Below are positions 41,101 to 49,436 of a stretch of DNA of 64,000 bases, in pieces. Source of the DNA: Nocardia harenae NBRC 108248 (GTDB lineage Bacteria > Actinomycetota > Actinomycetes > Mycobacteriales > Mycobacteriaceae); assembly GCF_001612885.1 (NCBI RefSeq), contig NZ_BDBH01000016.1, forward strand, positions 1-64,000. The letters are read 5' to 3'. The translations under genes were made by a program, and so were the position numbers. How positions within the stretch are numbered: the stretch's first letter is position 1; each line of letters starts with the position of its first letter. The notes beneath the pieces are model-generated. The model was not told the DNA's origin. It saw only the letters and a list, made by a program, of their open reading frames with translations, and did not search any database.

Positions 41101-41336
41101 GTCCCCTCCGGCGCGGTGTACAGCACGATCACGTCGCTGTTGTGGTCGCGGCCGAAGGCCTCGTCCGAAATACGCGCGGCCTGCGCCGATTCCGAGGTGG
41201 GGTCGTCCCACCCGCTGGAGCTCAGGTGATCGCCGAGGCCGAGGCCGTAGCCGCCGAGGGCGAGCAGCGCCGCGCTGACGATGCCGAGAACGGCGAAGCG
41301 CAGCTTGAAGACCAGATCGCCCCAGCGTGTGAACAC
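38136..41336 (-). CDS. mmpL3: MmpL3-like RND transporter of mycolate lipids
   Basis: 1066 residues. There are twelve membrane spans in two MMPL halves, with the proton-relay Asp-Tyr pairs in GLAIDYGLFIVSRF (D255-Y256) and GLSVDYEVFLLSRM (about D606-Y607). From about residue 715 there is a 350-residue cytoplasmic tail rich in proline and arginine, with RPDEP...PDPAR repeats. Downstream family knowledge: MmpL3 exports trehalose monomycolate and is essential. The start GTG overlaps the TAG stop of the NYN gene by one base. Gene order with NYN and trmB matches M. tuberculosis Rv0206c-Rv0208c. Confidence 0.93.
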   Translation of the reverse strand: MFTRWGDLVFKLRFAVLGIVSAALLALGGYGLGLGDHLSSSGWDDPTSESAQAARISDEAFGRDHNSDVIVLYTAPEGTTIEDPAFRDKIVDSLNRLPREHPEQIAKVNGAYWQTETGQASPLTFGSKDKKYTFASIAIVGDDDTTMVRNFRDVKDAFDIEGIDVQVAGLQPVAGTLNDTMAEDQKRMELLAIPAVGVLLFFVFGGLVAAALPLVVGGLTVIGAWGIVRFLTHYTEVNSFVSPVVSMIGLGLAIDYGLFIVSRFREERAEGYDTRAAVRRSVMTAGRTVVFSATMIIASLGGMLLFPQGFLKSVAYGAIATVSLAAVTALTVLPAMLAILGKRVDALGLKRFRATKTAEEVENSLWGRTTRWVMRHPLKIAIPITIILLLLIIPVKNLAFGGINERYLPPDNPTRLAQAEFDQIFPLRKSDPIQIIFVSEDTTAIGRVLKEVNQAPGLAAAFEIPTKSQTQPDVFRTNATLADSENADPTIDYLRSIDVPDSVTMLVGGQPTIQKDSIDALLGKMPLMIALVLFVTTLLMFLTFGSLVLPIKAALMSALGLGSTLGILTWIFVDGHGAELLNFTPQPIMSPVLVLIIAIIYGLSVDYEVFLLSRMVEARSKGASTTEAVRVGTAHTGRIITAAALILLVVTGAFAFSDLVMMQYIAYGMVAALFIDATVLRMLLVPAVMKMLGDDCWWAPAWMKRVQEKIGLGEPLLADERPGGDDVVDLVKTTPITDPPTMVMPAVSTSKLRKTPRRPRTVEEIESEAPTARIGGRRERPAKRPSVSRAKGEESGARRAGEPVRFGAVQPRDPSRPGSSGRPGEPARFDAGQLGDSSRPGGQARPDEPVQPDPARLGSQARPDEPRQPDPARFGQARPDEPVRPGGFARPDTRRPDTPSPRDPGLADTGRPAAGSPAPLLDLSTGQADQSSPRPRVMPPGPHDPSRPQPRPTGRARVLPPRTVDQPTHPHSPASDHGPHRPEPPLGEATPSGAGATQLGGGNGGPAAAPAPETPTPGTDGRNSIEDWMAELRSSRRRISAAEHPRPGDDGRTVSVNELLRRRDGE
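38691..38820 (-). repeat. 48-51-bp tandem repeats in the mmpL3 tail
   Basis: Copies starting near 38691, 38739 and 38790 share cggctcgtcgggccgcgcct, then a short variable part and gagccggatcgggctg. They encode repeats of the type QARPDEPxQPDPAR in the cytoplasmic tail. The last copy is partial. Confidence 0.8.
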
Positions 41337-42046
41337 TAAGCGACTCCTTGGGCGGGGCGAGAGGTGAGCAATGCCGGCAGCGGCCGGAACGGCTGCAGCC
41401 AGGCACCCTCGTCGGGCAGCGAGTCGAGGCTCACCCGGGGCAGGGGTTCACGGAACACACCCGGGATGTCCTCGAGGTCGATGAACTCGAGGGTATCGGA
41501 TGTGACGGCCCAACTCGCATGCTCTCGGAAGCCGAGCACCTGGGCGGGCACCCCGGCCGCGGCGAGCCGCTCCAACGGCTCCCGAAACGCCTGGCCATCG
41601 GCGGAGGCGACGATGATTCCGGCCAGCCCGCCGCCGCGATTCCGCTGCTCGATATGGCCCAGCATGTCGGCGTCGACGTCGGAATCCTCGTCGATCTTGG
41701 GTTTGGCGAAAACCGCATATCCGACGTTCCGGAGCGCCTCGACCCACGGCCGCACCACATCGGCGGTGCCCGGCGCGATATTGGTGAAGACCGTCGCCTC
41801 CGGCTCCACCCGCTGCGGGCTGCCCGCGGAGAGTTCGGCGGTGCGGGAGAGCAGCCAGCGGCCGAGCGCGTCGAAGCGGGGCCGGTAGGCCGCGGTCGGG
41901 CGGCCGCCGAGGATGGCGCCGAGCCCCATGTCCAGGTTCGGCGCGTCCCAGACCAGCAGCACCCGGCGGACCGCGGCGGCGGGCTCGCCGCCCTTGGCTC
42001 CGCCGGCAACCTCCACCTCGTCGTGGGTCGCGTCGCTGACACTCAT
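41336..42046 (-). CDS. NYN-domain (PIN-like) putative ribonuclease
   Basis: 236 residues from an ATG at 42046 that overlaps the trmB stop (ATGA). NYN landmarks with acidic residues are LLVWDAPNLDMGLGAILGG, AKPKIDEDSDVDADMLGHI and GIIVASADGQAFREPLERLA. The acidic cluster is consistent with a metal-dependent RNase. It is the homologue of the gene between mmpL3 and trmB in M. tuberculosis (Rv0207c). The target RNA is unknown. Confidence 0.85.
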   Translation of the reverse strand: MSVSDATHDEVEVAGGAKGGEPAAAVRRVLLVWDAPNLDMGLGAILGGRPTAAYRPRFDALGRWLLSRTAELSAGSPQRVEPEATVFTNIAPGTADVVRPWVEALRNVGYAVFAKPKIDEDSDVDADMLGHIEQRNRGGGLAGIIVASADGQAFREPLERLAAAGVPAQVLGFREHASWAVTSDTLEFIDLEDIPGVFREPLPRVSLDSLPDEGAWLQPFRPLPALLTSRPAQGVA

Positions 42047-42855
42047 GAGCCGATCTTCCCCCACACCAGCTCGGTGATGGCGCTACCGGCGCGATGTGCC
42101 TTGCTCTCGAACTTGGTGACCGGGCGCTCCACGCCGATCAGGGCGGTTTCGGCCAGCCGCGCCGAATCGCCGCCGGTGGCGTCGTTCAGCCCGGTCAGCA
42201 GCGGCTCGCCCGCCCCGACCTCGGCGATCTGCTCGGCGTACTCGGCGTGGTCGGTGGCGACGTGCAGCGTGCCGCCCGCGATCAGCCGGTCGGCGATCAG
42301 CGCGACGGTGGCGGGCTGCAGCAGCCGCCGCTTGTGGTGCCTGGCCTTGGGCCACGGGTCCGGGAAGAACACCCGGACCCCGGTGAGCGACGCCGGGGCG
42401 ATCATGTTCTCCAGCACGTCCACCGCGTCGCCGCGGAGCAGCCGGATATTCGGGATCTGCTCGCGCTCGACCCGCTGCACCAGCTGGGCGAGGCCGGGCT
42501 GGTAGACCTCGATGCCGATCAGGTTCAGCTCCGGCTCGGCCTGCGCCATGACGGCGGTCGCGGTGCCGGTGCCGCAGCCGATCTCCACCACCAGCGGCGC
42601 CTCGCGGTCGAACCAGGCGGTGGCGTCCAGCGGCTCGTCGGCCACCTCGCGGCCGATGACCGGCCAGGTGCGATCCCAGCTCAGCTGCTGGTTCGGAGTC
42701 AGCGCGCCGCGCCGCGAGCGGAAGCTGGTGACCCGCGGGTAGAGCCGGGAGGCGGCACCGTGGCGTGGCTCGCGGGCCGGGGCTGTGGACGGCAGGCCCG
42801 GAACCGACTCGGCAGTGTGGTTGGCGGCGTCGTTCACGCCCCCATTGTCCAGCAT
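42043..42855 (-). CDS. trmB: tRNA (guanine-N7-)-methyltransferase
   Basis: About 270 residues; the start is either the ATG at 42855 or a GTG at 42837, both before a disordered N-terminus. The core is unmistakable: FRSRRGALTPNQQLSWDRTW, VVEIGCGTGTATAVMA (SAM site), GIEVYQPGLAQLVQRVE, VRVFFPDPWPKARHHKRRLL and TDHAEYAEQIAE. It makes m7G46 in tRNA. It is first in the trmB-NYN-mmpL3 transcription unit with overlapping ends throughout. Confidence 0.94.
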   Translation of the reverse strand: MLDNGGVNDAANHTAESVPGLPSTAPAREPRHGAASRLYPRVTSFRSRRGALTPNQQLSWDRTWPVIGREVADEPLDATAWFDREAPLVVEIGCGTGTATAVMAQAEPELNLIGIEVYQPGLAQLVQRVEREQIPNIRLLRGDAVDVLENMIAPASLTGVRVFFPDPWPKARHHKRRLLQPATVALIADRLIAGGTLHVATDHAEYAEQIAEVGAGEPLLTGLNDATGGDSARLAETALIGVERPVTKFESKAHRAGSAITELVWGKIGS

Positions 42856-43080
42856 CCCGCGAGCACGTCGGCAGCCGACCGCGCTCGCGGCGTCCTGCCT
42901 CTGGAAGAACTGATGCATACGGTGAAACGGTAGCGAGTGACAGTAAACGGGCGGTGTGCCGTTACGCCTGGGTGAGAAAAGACTTCCGCTGCCGGGCAAG
43001 GGGTTTCGGAACACTCCCGTAATCCCGCGGCTACCAGCATGTCATTCGCGCCGCACAACCCCGGCACTAGACTGCGCGGC

Positions 43081-43863
43081 ATGAGCAAACCCACCGTCTT
43101 CGTCACCGGCGCGGCCGCTGGCATCGGCCGGGCAACCGCGGCGCTCTTCGCGGCCCGCGGCTACCTGGTGGGCGCCTGCGACGTCGACGAGGTCGGGCTC
43201 TCCCGGCTCGCCGCCGAGCTGCCTGCGGGCAGCGTGCAGACCGCGGTGCTCGACGTCACCGACCGGGAGCAGTGGGAGCTGCGGCTGCGCGAGTTCCACG
43301 AGCGCGCGGGGCGGCTCGACGTGCTGGTCAACAATGCCGGGGTGCTGCGCTCCGGCCGGTTCGAGGAGATCGGCCTCGCGGCGCACCGCGCGCTGCTCGA
43401 CGTCAATATCGGCGGGGTCGTCATCGGCACGCACGCCGCCTTCCCGTACCTGCGCGACACCGCGGGCGCGCAGGTGGTGAACCTCTGCTCGGCCTCGGCC
43501 ATCTACGGCCAGCCGGAGCTGGCCACCTACGGCGCGAGCAAGTCCGCGGTGAAGAGCCTCACCGAGGCGCTGGATCTGGAGTGGCGCAAACACGACATCC
43601 GGGTGCTCGCCATCTGGCCGCTCTTCGTCGCCACCGGCATGGTCGACGGGCTCGATATCGGCAGCACCCGCTCGCTCGGCATCCGATTGACCTCCGACGA
43701 CGTCGCCGACGGCATCTGGGCGGCCACCCGGCGCGGCACCCGGCTGCGGCCGGAGAAGGTGCACTACGAGATCGGGGTGCAGGCCAAGGTGCTGGCGACC
43801 ACCGCCAAGTACGCGCCGTCCTGGGCGGTGCGCCGGGCCAACCGGTTCTTCAGCGGCACCTGA
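43081..43863 (+). CDS. Short-chain dehydrogenase/reductase
   Basis: 260 residues from the ATG at 43081. Motifs: VFVTGAAAGIGRATAALFAA (cofactor), VLVNNAGVLRSGRFEEI, and catalytic S...Y-x3-K in CSASAIYGQPELATYGASKS. The D after the beta2 strand (GACDVDEVGL) favours NAD(H). The substrate is unknown. It is divergent from trmB with 225 bp between starts. Confidence 0.9.
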   Translation: MSKPTVFVTGAAAGIGRATAALFAARGYLVGACDVDEVGLSRLAAELPAGSVQTAVLDVTDREQWELRLREFHERAGRLDVLVNNAGVLRSGRFEEIGLAAHRALLDVNIGGVVIGTHAAFPYLRDTAGAQVVNLCSASAIYGQPELATYGASKSAVKSLTEALDLEWRKHDIRVLAIWPLFVATGMVDGLDIGSTRSLGIRLTSDDVADGIWAATRRGTRLRPEKVHYEIGVQAKVLATTAKYAPSWAVRRANRFFSGT

Positions 43864-43937
43864 CTCCGGCGCCCCGGCTCTGACACAATGCCGGGCAGCG
43901 GGGCGCGGGGCCGCCCCGGCGAGGGGGCGAAGCACAG

Positions 43938-45053
43938 ATGACGACGGCCGTCGATCGCACCGGGCCGGTGCCGGGGGCGGCGGATCCGCTGGACGAGCTG
44001 GTGCGCACCCTCGCCATCGGCGCCGCGGCCGACCAGCGCATCGGGGAGCGGCTCGGTGCGGCGGCGCGGCGGGCGCGCCGAGCGCCGGTCATCCAGATCA
44101 CCGGGCGCTCCGGGGCCGGGCGCAGCACGGTGGCGGCGGCGCTCGCGCTGCTCTCCGCGGTGGAGACCGGGCCGGTGGACGAGCCGGGCACCGCCGACCC
44201 GGTGCTGGACGGCGACATCGTGGTCTACGTGATCGCGGGCGCGCCGCTGCCCGCCGACCGGCGCGCGCTGGACGCGGTGCCGGAGCAGCGCGCCGTCGTA
44301 GTGCTGAACAAGGCCGATGCCATCGGCACGCGCTGGTCCGACGCGGTGGCGGCGGCCGAGCGGTGCGCCGCCGAGCTGGGCATCGCCACCGTCCCCGTGG
44401 TCGCGAGCCTGGCGGTGCGGACCCGGGCGGGCACCGTCTCCGCCGACGACCTCGCCGCGCTGCGCGCCCTCGCCGAGCGCGACGACCCCACCCTCACCCT
44501 CGCCCCCGACCTCTTCCTCGCGCCCGGCCCCGACCTCCCGGTGCGCGAGCGGCTGCTCCGGGACTGGGACCTCTACGGGGTGACCTGCGCGCTGGCCGCG
44601 CTCCGGGCCGATCCCCGGCTCGGCACCAGGGCGCTGCTGCAACTGCTGCACGCGGCGTCCGGGATCGACCCGCTGCACGGGCTGCTGCACCGGCGCTACG
44701 AGCAGATCGGGGCGCTGCGCGGCGGGGAGCTGCTCGACGAGATCGCCCGGCTCGCGGCGCGCGCGGTGCCCGCGGGCGGGAGCGTCGCCCGCGACCTGCT
44801 CGAGCGCCACCTCGACGGCGACGAGGCGCGCTGGCTCGGGCTGCGCGCCGGGCTCGCCTGCCCCCAGGTCGCCCACCTGGCCGCGGGCTACCCCTCGCCC
44901 GCCCCCGCCGACGCGGACGACGCCATGGCCCGCGCCGACCGCTGGCGCGCCGTCGCCGGCGGCGACCTGCCCGCCCCCGCCCGCCGCGCCGCACTCCGCG
45001 TGCACGCGGGCTACGTGCGCCTCTGGGAACGGCTCAGCGGTGCCGGACTCTGA
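43938..45053 (+). CDS. Degenerate dynamin/GTPase-like protein A (Rv0209 homologue)
   Basis: 371 residues. The P-loop reads GRSGAGRST (56-64), with arginine where the nucleotide-binding lysine should be. A G4-type VVVLNKADAIGT follows near residue 119. The C-terminal 200 residues are helical. Size and position before Rv0210 and pckA match M. tuberculosis Rv0209. It overlaps the next gene by 14 nt. The pair may act as a heterodimeric membrane GTPase, or have lost hydrolysis. Confidence 0.75.
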   Translation: MTTAVDRTGPVPGAADPLDELVRTLAIGAAADQRIGERLGAAARRARRAPVIQITGRSGAGRSTVAAALALLSAVETGPVDEPGTADPVLDGDIVVYVIAGAPLPADRRALDAVPEQRAVVVLNKADAIGTRWSDAVAAAERCAAELGIATVPVVASLAVRTRAGTVSADDLAALRALAERDDPTLTLAPDLFLAPGPDLPVRERLLRDWDLYGVTCALAALRADPRLGTRALLQLLHAASGIDPLHGLLHRRYEQIGALRGGELLDEIARLAARAVPAGGSVARDLLERHLDGDEARWLGLRAGLACPQVAHLAAGYPSPAPADADDAMARADRWRAVAGGDLPAPARRAALRVHAGYVRLWERLSGAGL

Positions 45054-46596
45054 GCCCGAAGCAGCGGCCGCGCCACCCGCGCCCGGCGCGAGCCCGGATC
45101 CGAGTGCCGAGTCAGCGCAGGACGTCGAGCTCTCGGCCGAGATCGAGGCGCTGATCGCACGCTGGAACCCGCAGGGCATGGCGCTGCTGCGCGCGGTGCG
45201 CGGCACCGGCGGCGGCTCCAGGGTCACCCTGATCGGCCCGGACGACGCCAACACCACCGTGCTCCGCACCGAGCTGGCCCGCTTCGAGCCCCGCGTCGAG
45301 CTCGCCGACCCGGTGCCTGGCATCGCCGCCTCGGTGGAGACCACCTCCCCGCGCGGCGCCGCACCGGGCCCGGTCGCGCTGGTCCTGCTGGACGCGGGCA
45401 CGGTGCTCGGCAACGACACCGTCGACCTGCTGCGCAGGTTGCGCGCCGACGGCACGCACGTCCTGCTCGCGCTGAACGGAACGCACGCGCACCGCGACTG
45501 GCGCGCCGTCGCCGACCGGGACGGGGCGCTGCTCCGCGCGGCCGGGCTGGATCTGCCGATCCTCCCGGTCTCGGCCCGCCTCGCCGCGGCCGCCCGCGGC
45601 GGCGACCCAGCCCTGCTCGACCGCTCCGGCCTGGCCGCCCTGCACGCCGAGCTCTGCGCCGCCGCCGCCGGCGCGGGCGGCCCGGAGCGGGTGGCCGCGG
45701 TCACCACCCGGGTCCTCACCGAGACCAGGCAGCGGATCGCCGACCAGGTGACGGTCCTGCGCACCGGCTCCGACGAGCTCGCGCTGCGCGCCGAGCGCAC
45801 CGCCCTGATCGCGGCGAGGGACGGCGGCCGCACCACCGCCATCGCCACCCTGCGCGGCCAGCTGCACCTGGCGCGGGTCGACCTGCTCACCGAGGTCGGC
45901 GCCCGGGTCCGCGCGCTGCACACCGCCGCCCGCGCCGAGCTGGACAAGCTGGCCCGCTCCGACCTCGCCACCTACCCCGACCACCTGCAGTGGTCGGTCA
46001 ACGAGCTCACCGCCGCCCTCGACGCCGCCATCGAGCAGCGCTCCGCCGAGCTGGCGACCCGGGTCGACGGCGAGGGCGCGACGGTCCCGCTGCGCCGCCG
46101 GGAACCGGCGCCCCGGGTCGGCCCCGACCCGGAGCCGAGGCACCGCGGCGTCGAGGACCACCTGATGATCGCGCTCGGCGCCTCCGCAGGCGTCGGGCTC
46201 GGCAGGCTCACGGTCGCCCCCTTCTCGCTGCTGCCCGCGCTGGACGCGGCGAGCGTCCCGGTCACCCTGCTGCTCGGCGCGGGCGCCGCCGCCTGGGTGG
46301 TGCGGGCGCGCGGCCAGGTGGCCGAGCGCAACCACGTCCGGCAGTGGGCGGCGGACGCGCTCGTCAATGTGAAGGCTCAGCTCGAGCAGCGGGTCGCCAC
46401 CGCGCTGGTGACCGCGGAGACGGCGCTCTCCGATCATGTGGTACAAGCCACATCCGCCAGGGTGGTGGACACCGACCGCCGGGTGGCCGAGCTGGAGGCC
46501 GGGATTCGCAGGTCCGCCGCCGAACGCCCAGGTCAGCTCATTGCCTGCGAGCGCGATATCGAAAGCCTGAACCGATGGATTCCGGTTGTGAAATAG
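45040..46596 (+). CDS. Degenerate dynamin-like membrane protein B (Rv0210 homologue)
   Basis: 518 residues starting at a GTG inside the end of protein A. The expected P-loop is reduced to VTLIGPDDANTTVL, and the G4 position reads ALNGTHAHRDW, so nucleotide binding is doubtful. A helical stalk (VLTETRQRIADQVTVLRTGS onward) precedes a hairpin of two membrane segments (LMIALGASAGVGLGRLTVAP, VPVTLLLGAGAAAWVVRA) and a C-terminal helix, as in bacterial dynamin-like proteins. It matches M. tuberculosis Rv0210 in length and position. Confidence 0.75.
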   Translation: MPDSEPEAAAAPPAPGASPDPSAESAQDVELSAEIEALIARWNPQGMALLRAVRGTGGGSRVTLIGPDDANTTVLRTELARFEPRVELADPVPGIAASVETTSPRGAAPGPVALVLLDAGTVLGNDTVDLLRRLRADGTHVLLALNGTHAHRDWRAVADRDGALLRAAGLDLPILPVSARLAAAARGGDPALLDRSGLAALHAELCAAAAGAGGPERVAAVTTRVLTETRQRIADQVTVLRTGSDELALRAERTALIAARDGGRTTAIATLRGQLHLARVDLLTEVGARVRALHTAARAELDKLARSDLATYPDHLQWSVNELTAALDAAIEQRSAELATRVDGEGATVPLRRREPAPRVGPDPEPRHRGVEDHLMIALGASAGVGLGRLTVAPFSLLPALDAASVPVTLLLGAGAAAWVVRARGQVAERNHVRQWAADALVNVKAQLEQRVATALVTAETALSDHVVQATSARVVDTDRRVAELEAGIRRSAAERPGQLIACERDIESLNRWIPVVK

Positions 46597-46836
46597 GTTT
46601 CTCCTGGGTACTCCATAGCCATCCCGATGCCGTACCGACCGTCACATCGCGTTAACCTCTTAGCAGGAACCTGGGCGTCCGCTTCGTCCGTACACGCCGC
46701 CCGGTTGGGCGATCCGCCGATCGGTCGTAGCGGGTGCTTTACCGCCAATGGTGGCGCTCGGTGTGTTCGCGCTGGTCACGGGCCTAGGGCCAGGCGGCGG
46801 AGCACCGGGGCGGCTGCCCGTCTCAGGAGAGTTTTC
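46597..46836 (+). promoter_or_regulatory. pckA leader
   Basis: 240 bp without a gene. A moderately AT-richer segment (cacatcgcgttaacctcttagcagg near 46660) may hold the promoter. A GC-rich leader then runs to the AGGAGAG ribosome site. No riboswitch class recognised. Confidence 0.45.
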
Positions 46837-48669
46837 ATGACCTCAGCGACCATTCCCGGTCTTCGTGGATCCGACGGCAAGGCGCCGACCGAACATGCCG
46901 AACTGCTCGCCTGGGTGCAGGAGGTCGCAGAACTCACGCAGCCGGACCGCGTGGTGTGGGCGGACGGTTCGGACGAGGAGTGGGACCGACTGACCACCCA
47001 GCTCGTCGAGGCGGGCACGTTCAAGCAGCTGGACCCGAAGAAGAAGCCGAACTCCTTCCTCGCGCTCTCCGACCCCTCGGACGTCGCCCGGGTGGAGTCG
47101 CGCACCTACATCTGTTCCAAGACCGAGGCCGACGCGGGCCCGACCAACAACTGGGTCGACCCCGCGGAGATGCGCGCCACCATGACCGAGCTGTACCGCG
47201 GCAGCATGCGCGGCCGCACCCTCTACGTGGTGCCGTTCTGCATGGGCCCGCTCGGCGCCGAGGATCCCAAGCTCGGCGTCGAGCTGACCGACTCCGAGTA
47301 CGTGGTGGTCTCCATGCGGGTGATGACCCGGATGGGCAGCGCGGCGCTGGAGAAGCTCGGCACCGACCGGCCGTTCGTCAAGGCGCTGCACTCCGTCGGC
47401 GCCCCGCTCGCCGACGGCCAGGCCGACGTGCCGTGGCCGTGCAACGACACGAAGTACATCACGCACTTCCCGGAGAGCCGGGAGATCTGGAGCTACGGCT
47501 CCGGCTACGGTGGCAACGCGCTGCTCGGCAAGAAGTGCTACTCGCTGCGCATCGCCTCGGCCATGGCGCACGACGAGGGCTGGCTCGCCGAGCACATGCT
47601 GATCCTCAAGCTCATCTCCCCGGAGAACAAGGCCTACTACATCGCAGCCGCCTTCCCGAGCGCCTGCGGCAAGACCAACCTGGCCATGATCCAGCCCACC
47701 GTCCCCGGCTGGCGCGCCGAGACCCTCGGTGACGACATCGCCTGGATGCGGTTCGGCAAGGACGGGCAGCTCTACGCGGTCAACCCGGAGTTCGGCTTCT
47801 TCGGCGTCGCGCCGGGCACCAACAAGAAGTCCAATCCGAACGCTATGGCCACGGTCGAGGCGGGCAACACCGTCTACACCAATGTCGCGCTCACCGACGC
47901 GGGCGACGTCTGGTGGGAGGGGCTGGAGGGCGAGCCCGACCACCTGATCGACTGGAAGGGCAACGACTGGTACCTCCGCGAGACGGAGACGCTGGCCGCG
48001 CACCCCAACTCGCGCTACTGCACCCCCATGTCGCAGTGCCCGATCCTGGCCCCCGAGTGGGACGACCCGCAGGGCGTGCCGATCTCGGCGATCCTCTTCG
48101 GCGGGCGCCGCAAGACCACGGTCCCGCTGGTCAGCGAGTCCTTCGACTGGCAGCACGGCGTGTTCATGGGCGCCACGCTCTCCTCCGAGCAGACCGCCGC
48201 CGCCGAGGGCAAGGTCGGCACCGTGCGCCGCGACCCGATGGCCATGCTGCCCTTCCTCGGCTATCACGTCGGCGACTACCTGGGGCACTGGATCAATATC
48301 GGCAAGAACGCCGATGCCGGGAAGCTGCCCAAGATCTTCTACGTGAACTGGTTCCGCCGGGGCGCCGACGGCCGCTTCCTGTGGCCCGGATTCGGCGAGA
48401 ACTCCCGCGTGCTGGAGTGGATCGTCGGCCGGATCGAGGGCACCGCCGCGGCCGAGGAGACCGCCATCGGCCACGTGCCGACCGCCGGTCAGCTCGACCT
48501 CGACGGCCTCGATGTCGAGGCGGCCGATGTCGACGAGGCGCTCGCGGTGAACGCCGAGGAGTGGCGCAAGGAGATCCCGCTCATCGAGGAGTGGTTCGAG
48601 TTCGTCGGTGACAAGCTGCCGTCCGGCGTGCGCGACGAGTTCGAGGCGCTGAAGCAGCGGCTCGGCTAG
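46837..48669 (+). CDS. pckA: Phosphoenolpyruvate carboxykinase (GTP)
   Basis: 610 residues, the normal length. Signatures include SDPSDVARVESRTYICS, FCMGPLGAEDPKLGVELTDS, the kinase loop with reactive cysteine AAFPSACGKTNLAMIQP, and IDWKGNDW. It interconverts oxaloacetate and PEP with GTP in gluconeogenesis and anaplerosis. AGGAGAG lies seven nt before the ATG. A strong hairpin terminator follows. Confidence 0.96.
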   Translation: MTSATIPGLRGSDGKAPTEHAELLAWVQEVAELTQPDRVVWADGSDEEWDRLTTQLVEAGTFKQLDPKKKPNSFLALSDPSDVARVESRTYICSKTEADAGPTNNWVDPAEMRATMTELYRGSMRGRTLYVVPFCMGPLGAEDPKLGVELTDSEYVVVSMRVMTRMGSAALEKLGTDRPFVKALHSVGAPLADGQADVPWPCNDTKYITHFPESREIWSYGSGYGGNALLGKKCYSLRIASAMAHDEGWLAEHMLILKLISPENKAYYIAAAFPSACGKTNLAMIQPTVPGWRAETLGDDIAWMRFGKDGQLYAVNPEFGFFGVAPGTNKKSNPNAMATVEAGNTVYTNVALTDAGDVWWEGLEGEPDHLIDWKGNDWYLRETETLAAHPNSRYCTPMSQCPILAPEWDDPQGVPISAILFGGRRKTTVPLVSESFDWQHGVFMGATLSSEQTAAAEGKVGTVRRDPMAMLPFLGYHVGDYLGHWINIGKNADAGKLPKIFYVNWFRRGADGRFLWPGFGENSRVLEWIVGRIEGTAAAEETAIGHVPTAGQLDLDGLDVEAADVDEALAVNAEEWRKEIPLIEEWFEFVGDKLPSGVRDEFEALKQRLG

Positions 48670-48683
48670 TCGGTCGCGTCTCC

Positions 48684-48729
48684 GCGCGACGGGTGCACGG
48701 CCCTGGGGAGGCCCGTGCACCCGTCGCGC
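48684..48729 (+). terminator. Strong hairpin terminator of pckA
   Basis: A perfect 17-bp GC-rich stem (arms 48684-48700 and 48713-48729) has a 12-nt loop (48701-48712), starting 14 nt after the pckA stop. No U-run follows, which is the common form in high-GC actinobacteria. Confidence 0.88.
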
Positions 48730-48741
48730 ACGCGGCAGCCG

Positions 48742-48813
48742 CTGGAGGCCACCGGGCTGCCGATGGAAGTCGTTGCGGCGCAGGCGGGTTTCGGCAGCGT
48801 CACCGCGCTGCGC
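48742..48813 (+). pseudogene. Remnant of an AraC/GlxA-family regulator HTH
   Basis: Twenty-four residues (LEATGLPMEVVAAQAGFG then SVTALR) match the second helix-turn-helix of AraC-type regulators of the GlxA subfamily. The flanking sequence is unrelated (proline-rich on the right, the pckA hairpin on the left). No longer domain is left. Confidence 0.55.
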
Positions 48814-49436
48814 GCGCCGCCCCCGCACGCGCCCCCGCCGCGTACCGCCGATGAGGAATTCCGGTCGTTCGCGTTTACCGGACGCGTTCCAGGGGAATTC
48901 TCGGGATGCCATGAGGTCGGGCTTCGGTGGCATATGCTTCTCGCGTTCGACCTGGGTCAACGAAATACGGGCGCGCGGAAGGTGTCGGGACATGACCGAT
49001 CTGGATACCGGTGCAATGCGTGACATTCTGCCGAGCACTCCGCTCCGGCGCGCCGCTTCCCGCCTGGATTCCGTTCTGCCCCCCGGGTTTCGGGTGGAGA
49101 TCGTCGACGCCGACCCGGAGCCCGCCCCCGTCCTCCGCGTTGTCACGCTGGACGATTGATTCTTTGAAACTGCGCCCCGCAGGGGGCGAGTTCTGCGAGC
49201 ACGTTCGCGACTTTGTTCGCGGCCGAGAAGCGCGGCACGTTGCATTTCCAGTGCCGAAATGTCTGTAGCGTGTTCTATTTCTGCGCTCTGCCACAGCTCC
49301 GTCCGCTATGAATTCCGACCTCCCGGTTCGCTTTTCGTCAAACGCACTATTGCGTTTTGTTGCTGATCGATGGATGCTGGTAACTGAAAGTCCGCTCGAT
49401 CGAGACACAACCGAGACCGATTGGGGAGATCGCGAC
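48814..49436. other. Largely non-coding, AT-richer gap downstream of pckA
   Basis: Apart from one possible 55-codon frame (48992-49159) nothing convincing is coded. The part 49200-49430 is distinctly less GC-rich than the rest of the window (for example ctattgcgttttgttgctga). It contains close copies of gttcgcgac/gttcgcggc near 49205, and probably holds the promoter of the gene at 49437. Confidence 0.5.
48992..49159 (+). CDS. Possible small hypothetical protein
   Basis: 55 residues (MTDLDTGAMRDILPSTPLRR ... VEIVDADPEPAPVLRVVTLD). The preceding ggtgtcggga is only a weak ribosome site. Composition is plausible for a protein. No domain recognised. Confidence 0.35.
   Translation: MTDLDTGAMRDILPSTPLRRAASRLDSVLPPGFRVEIVDADPEPAPVLRVVTLDD

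Noticed and set aside
38205..41339. A 1044-codon plus-strand frame antisense to mmpL3
   Set aside because: Pure shadow of the mmpL3 coding strand; no domain and unrealistic composition.
48715..49023. A 102-codon frame beginning inside the pckA terminator
   Set aside because: Only 24 residues resemble an AraC HTH; the start codon lies in the hairpin stem and the remainder is low-complexity. It was recorded as a remnant only.
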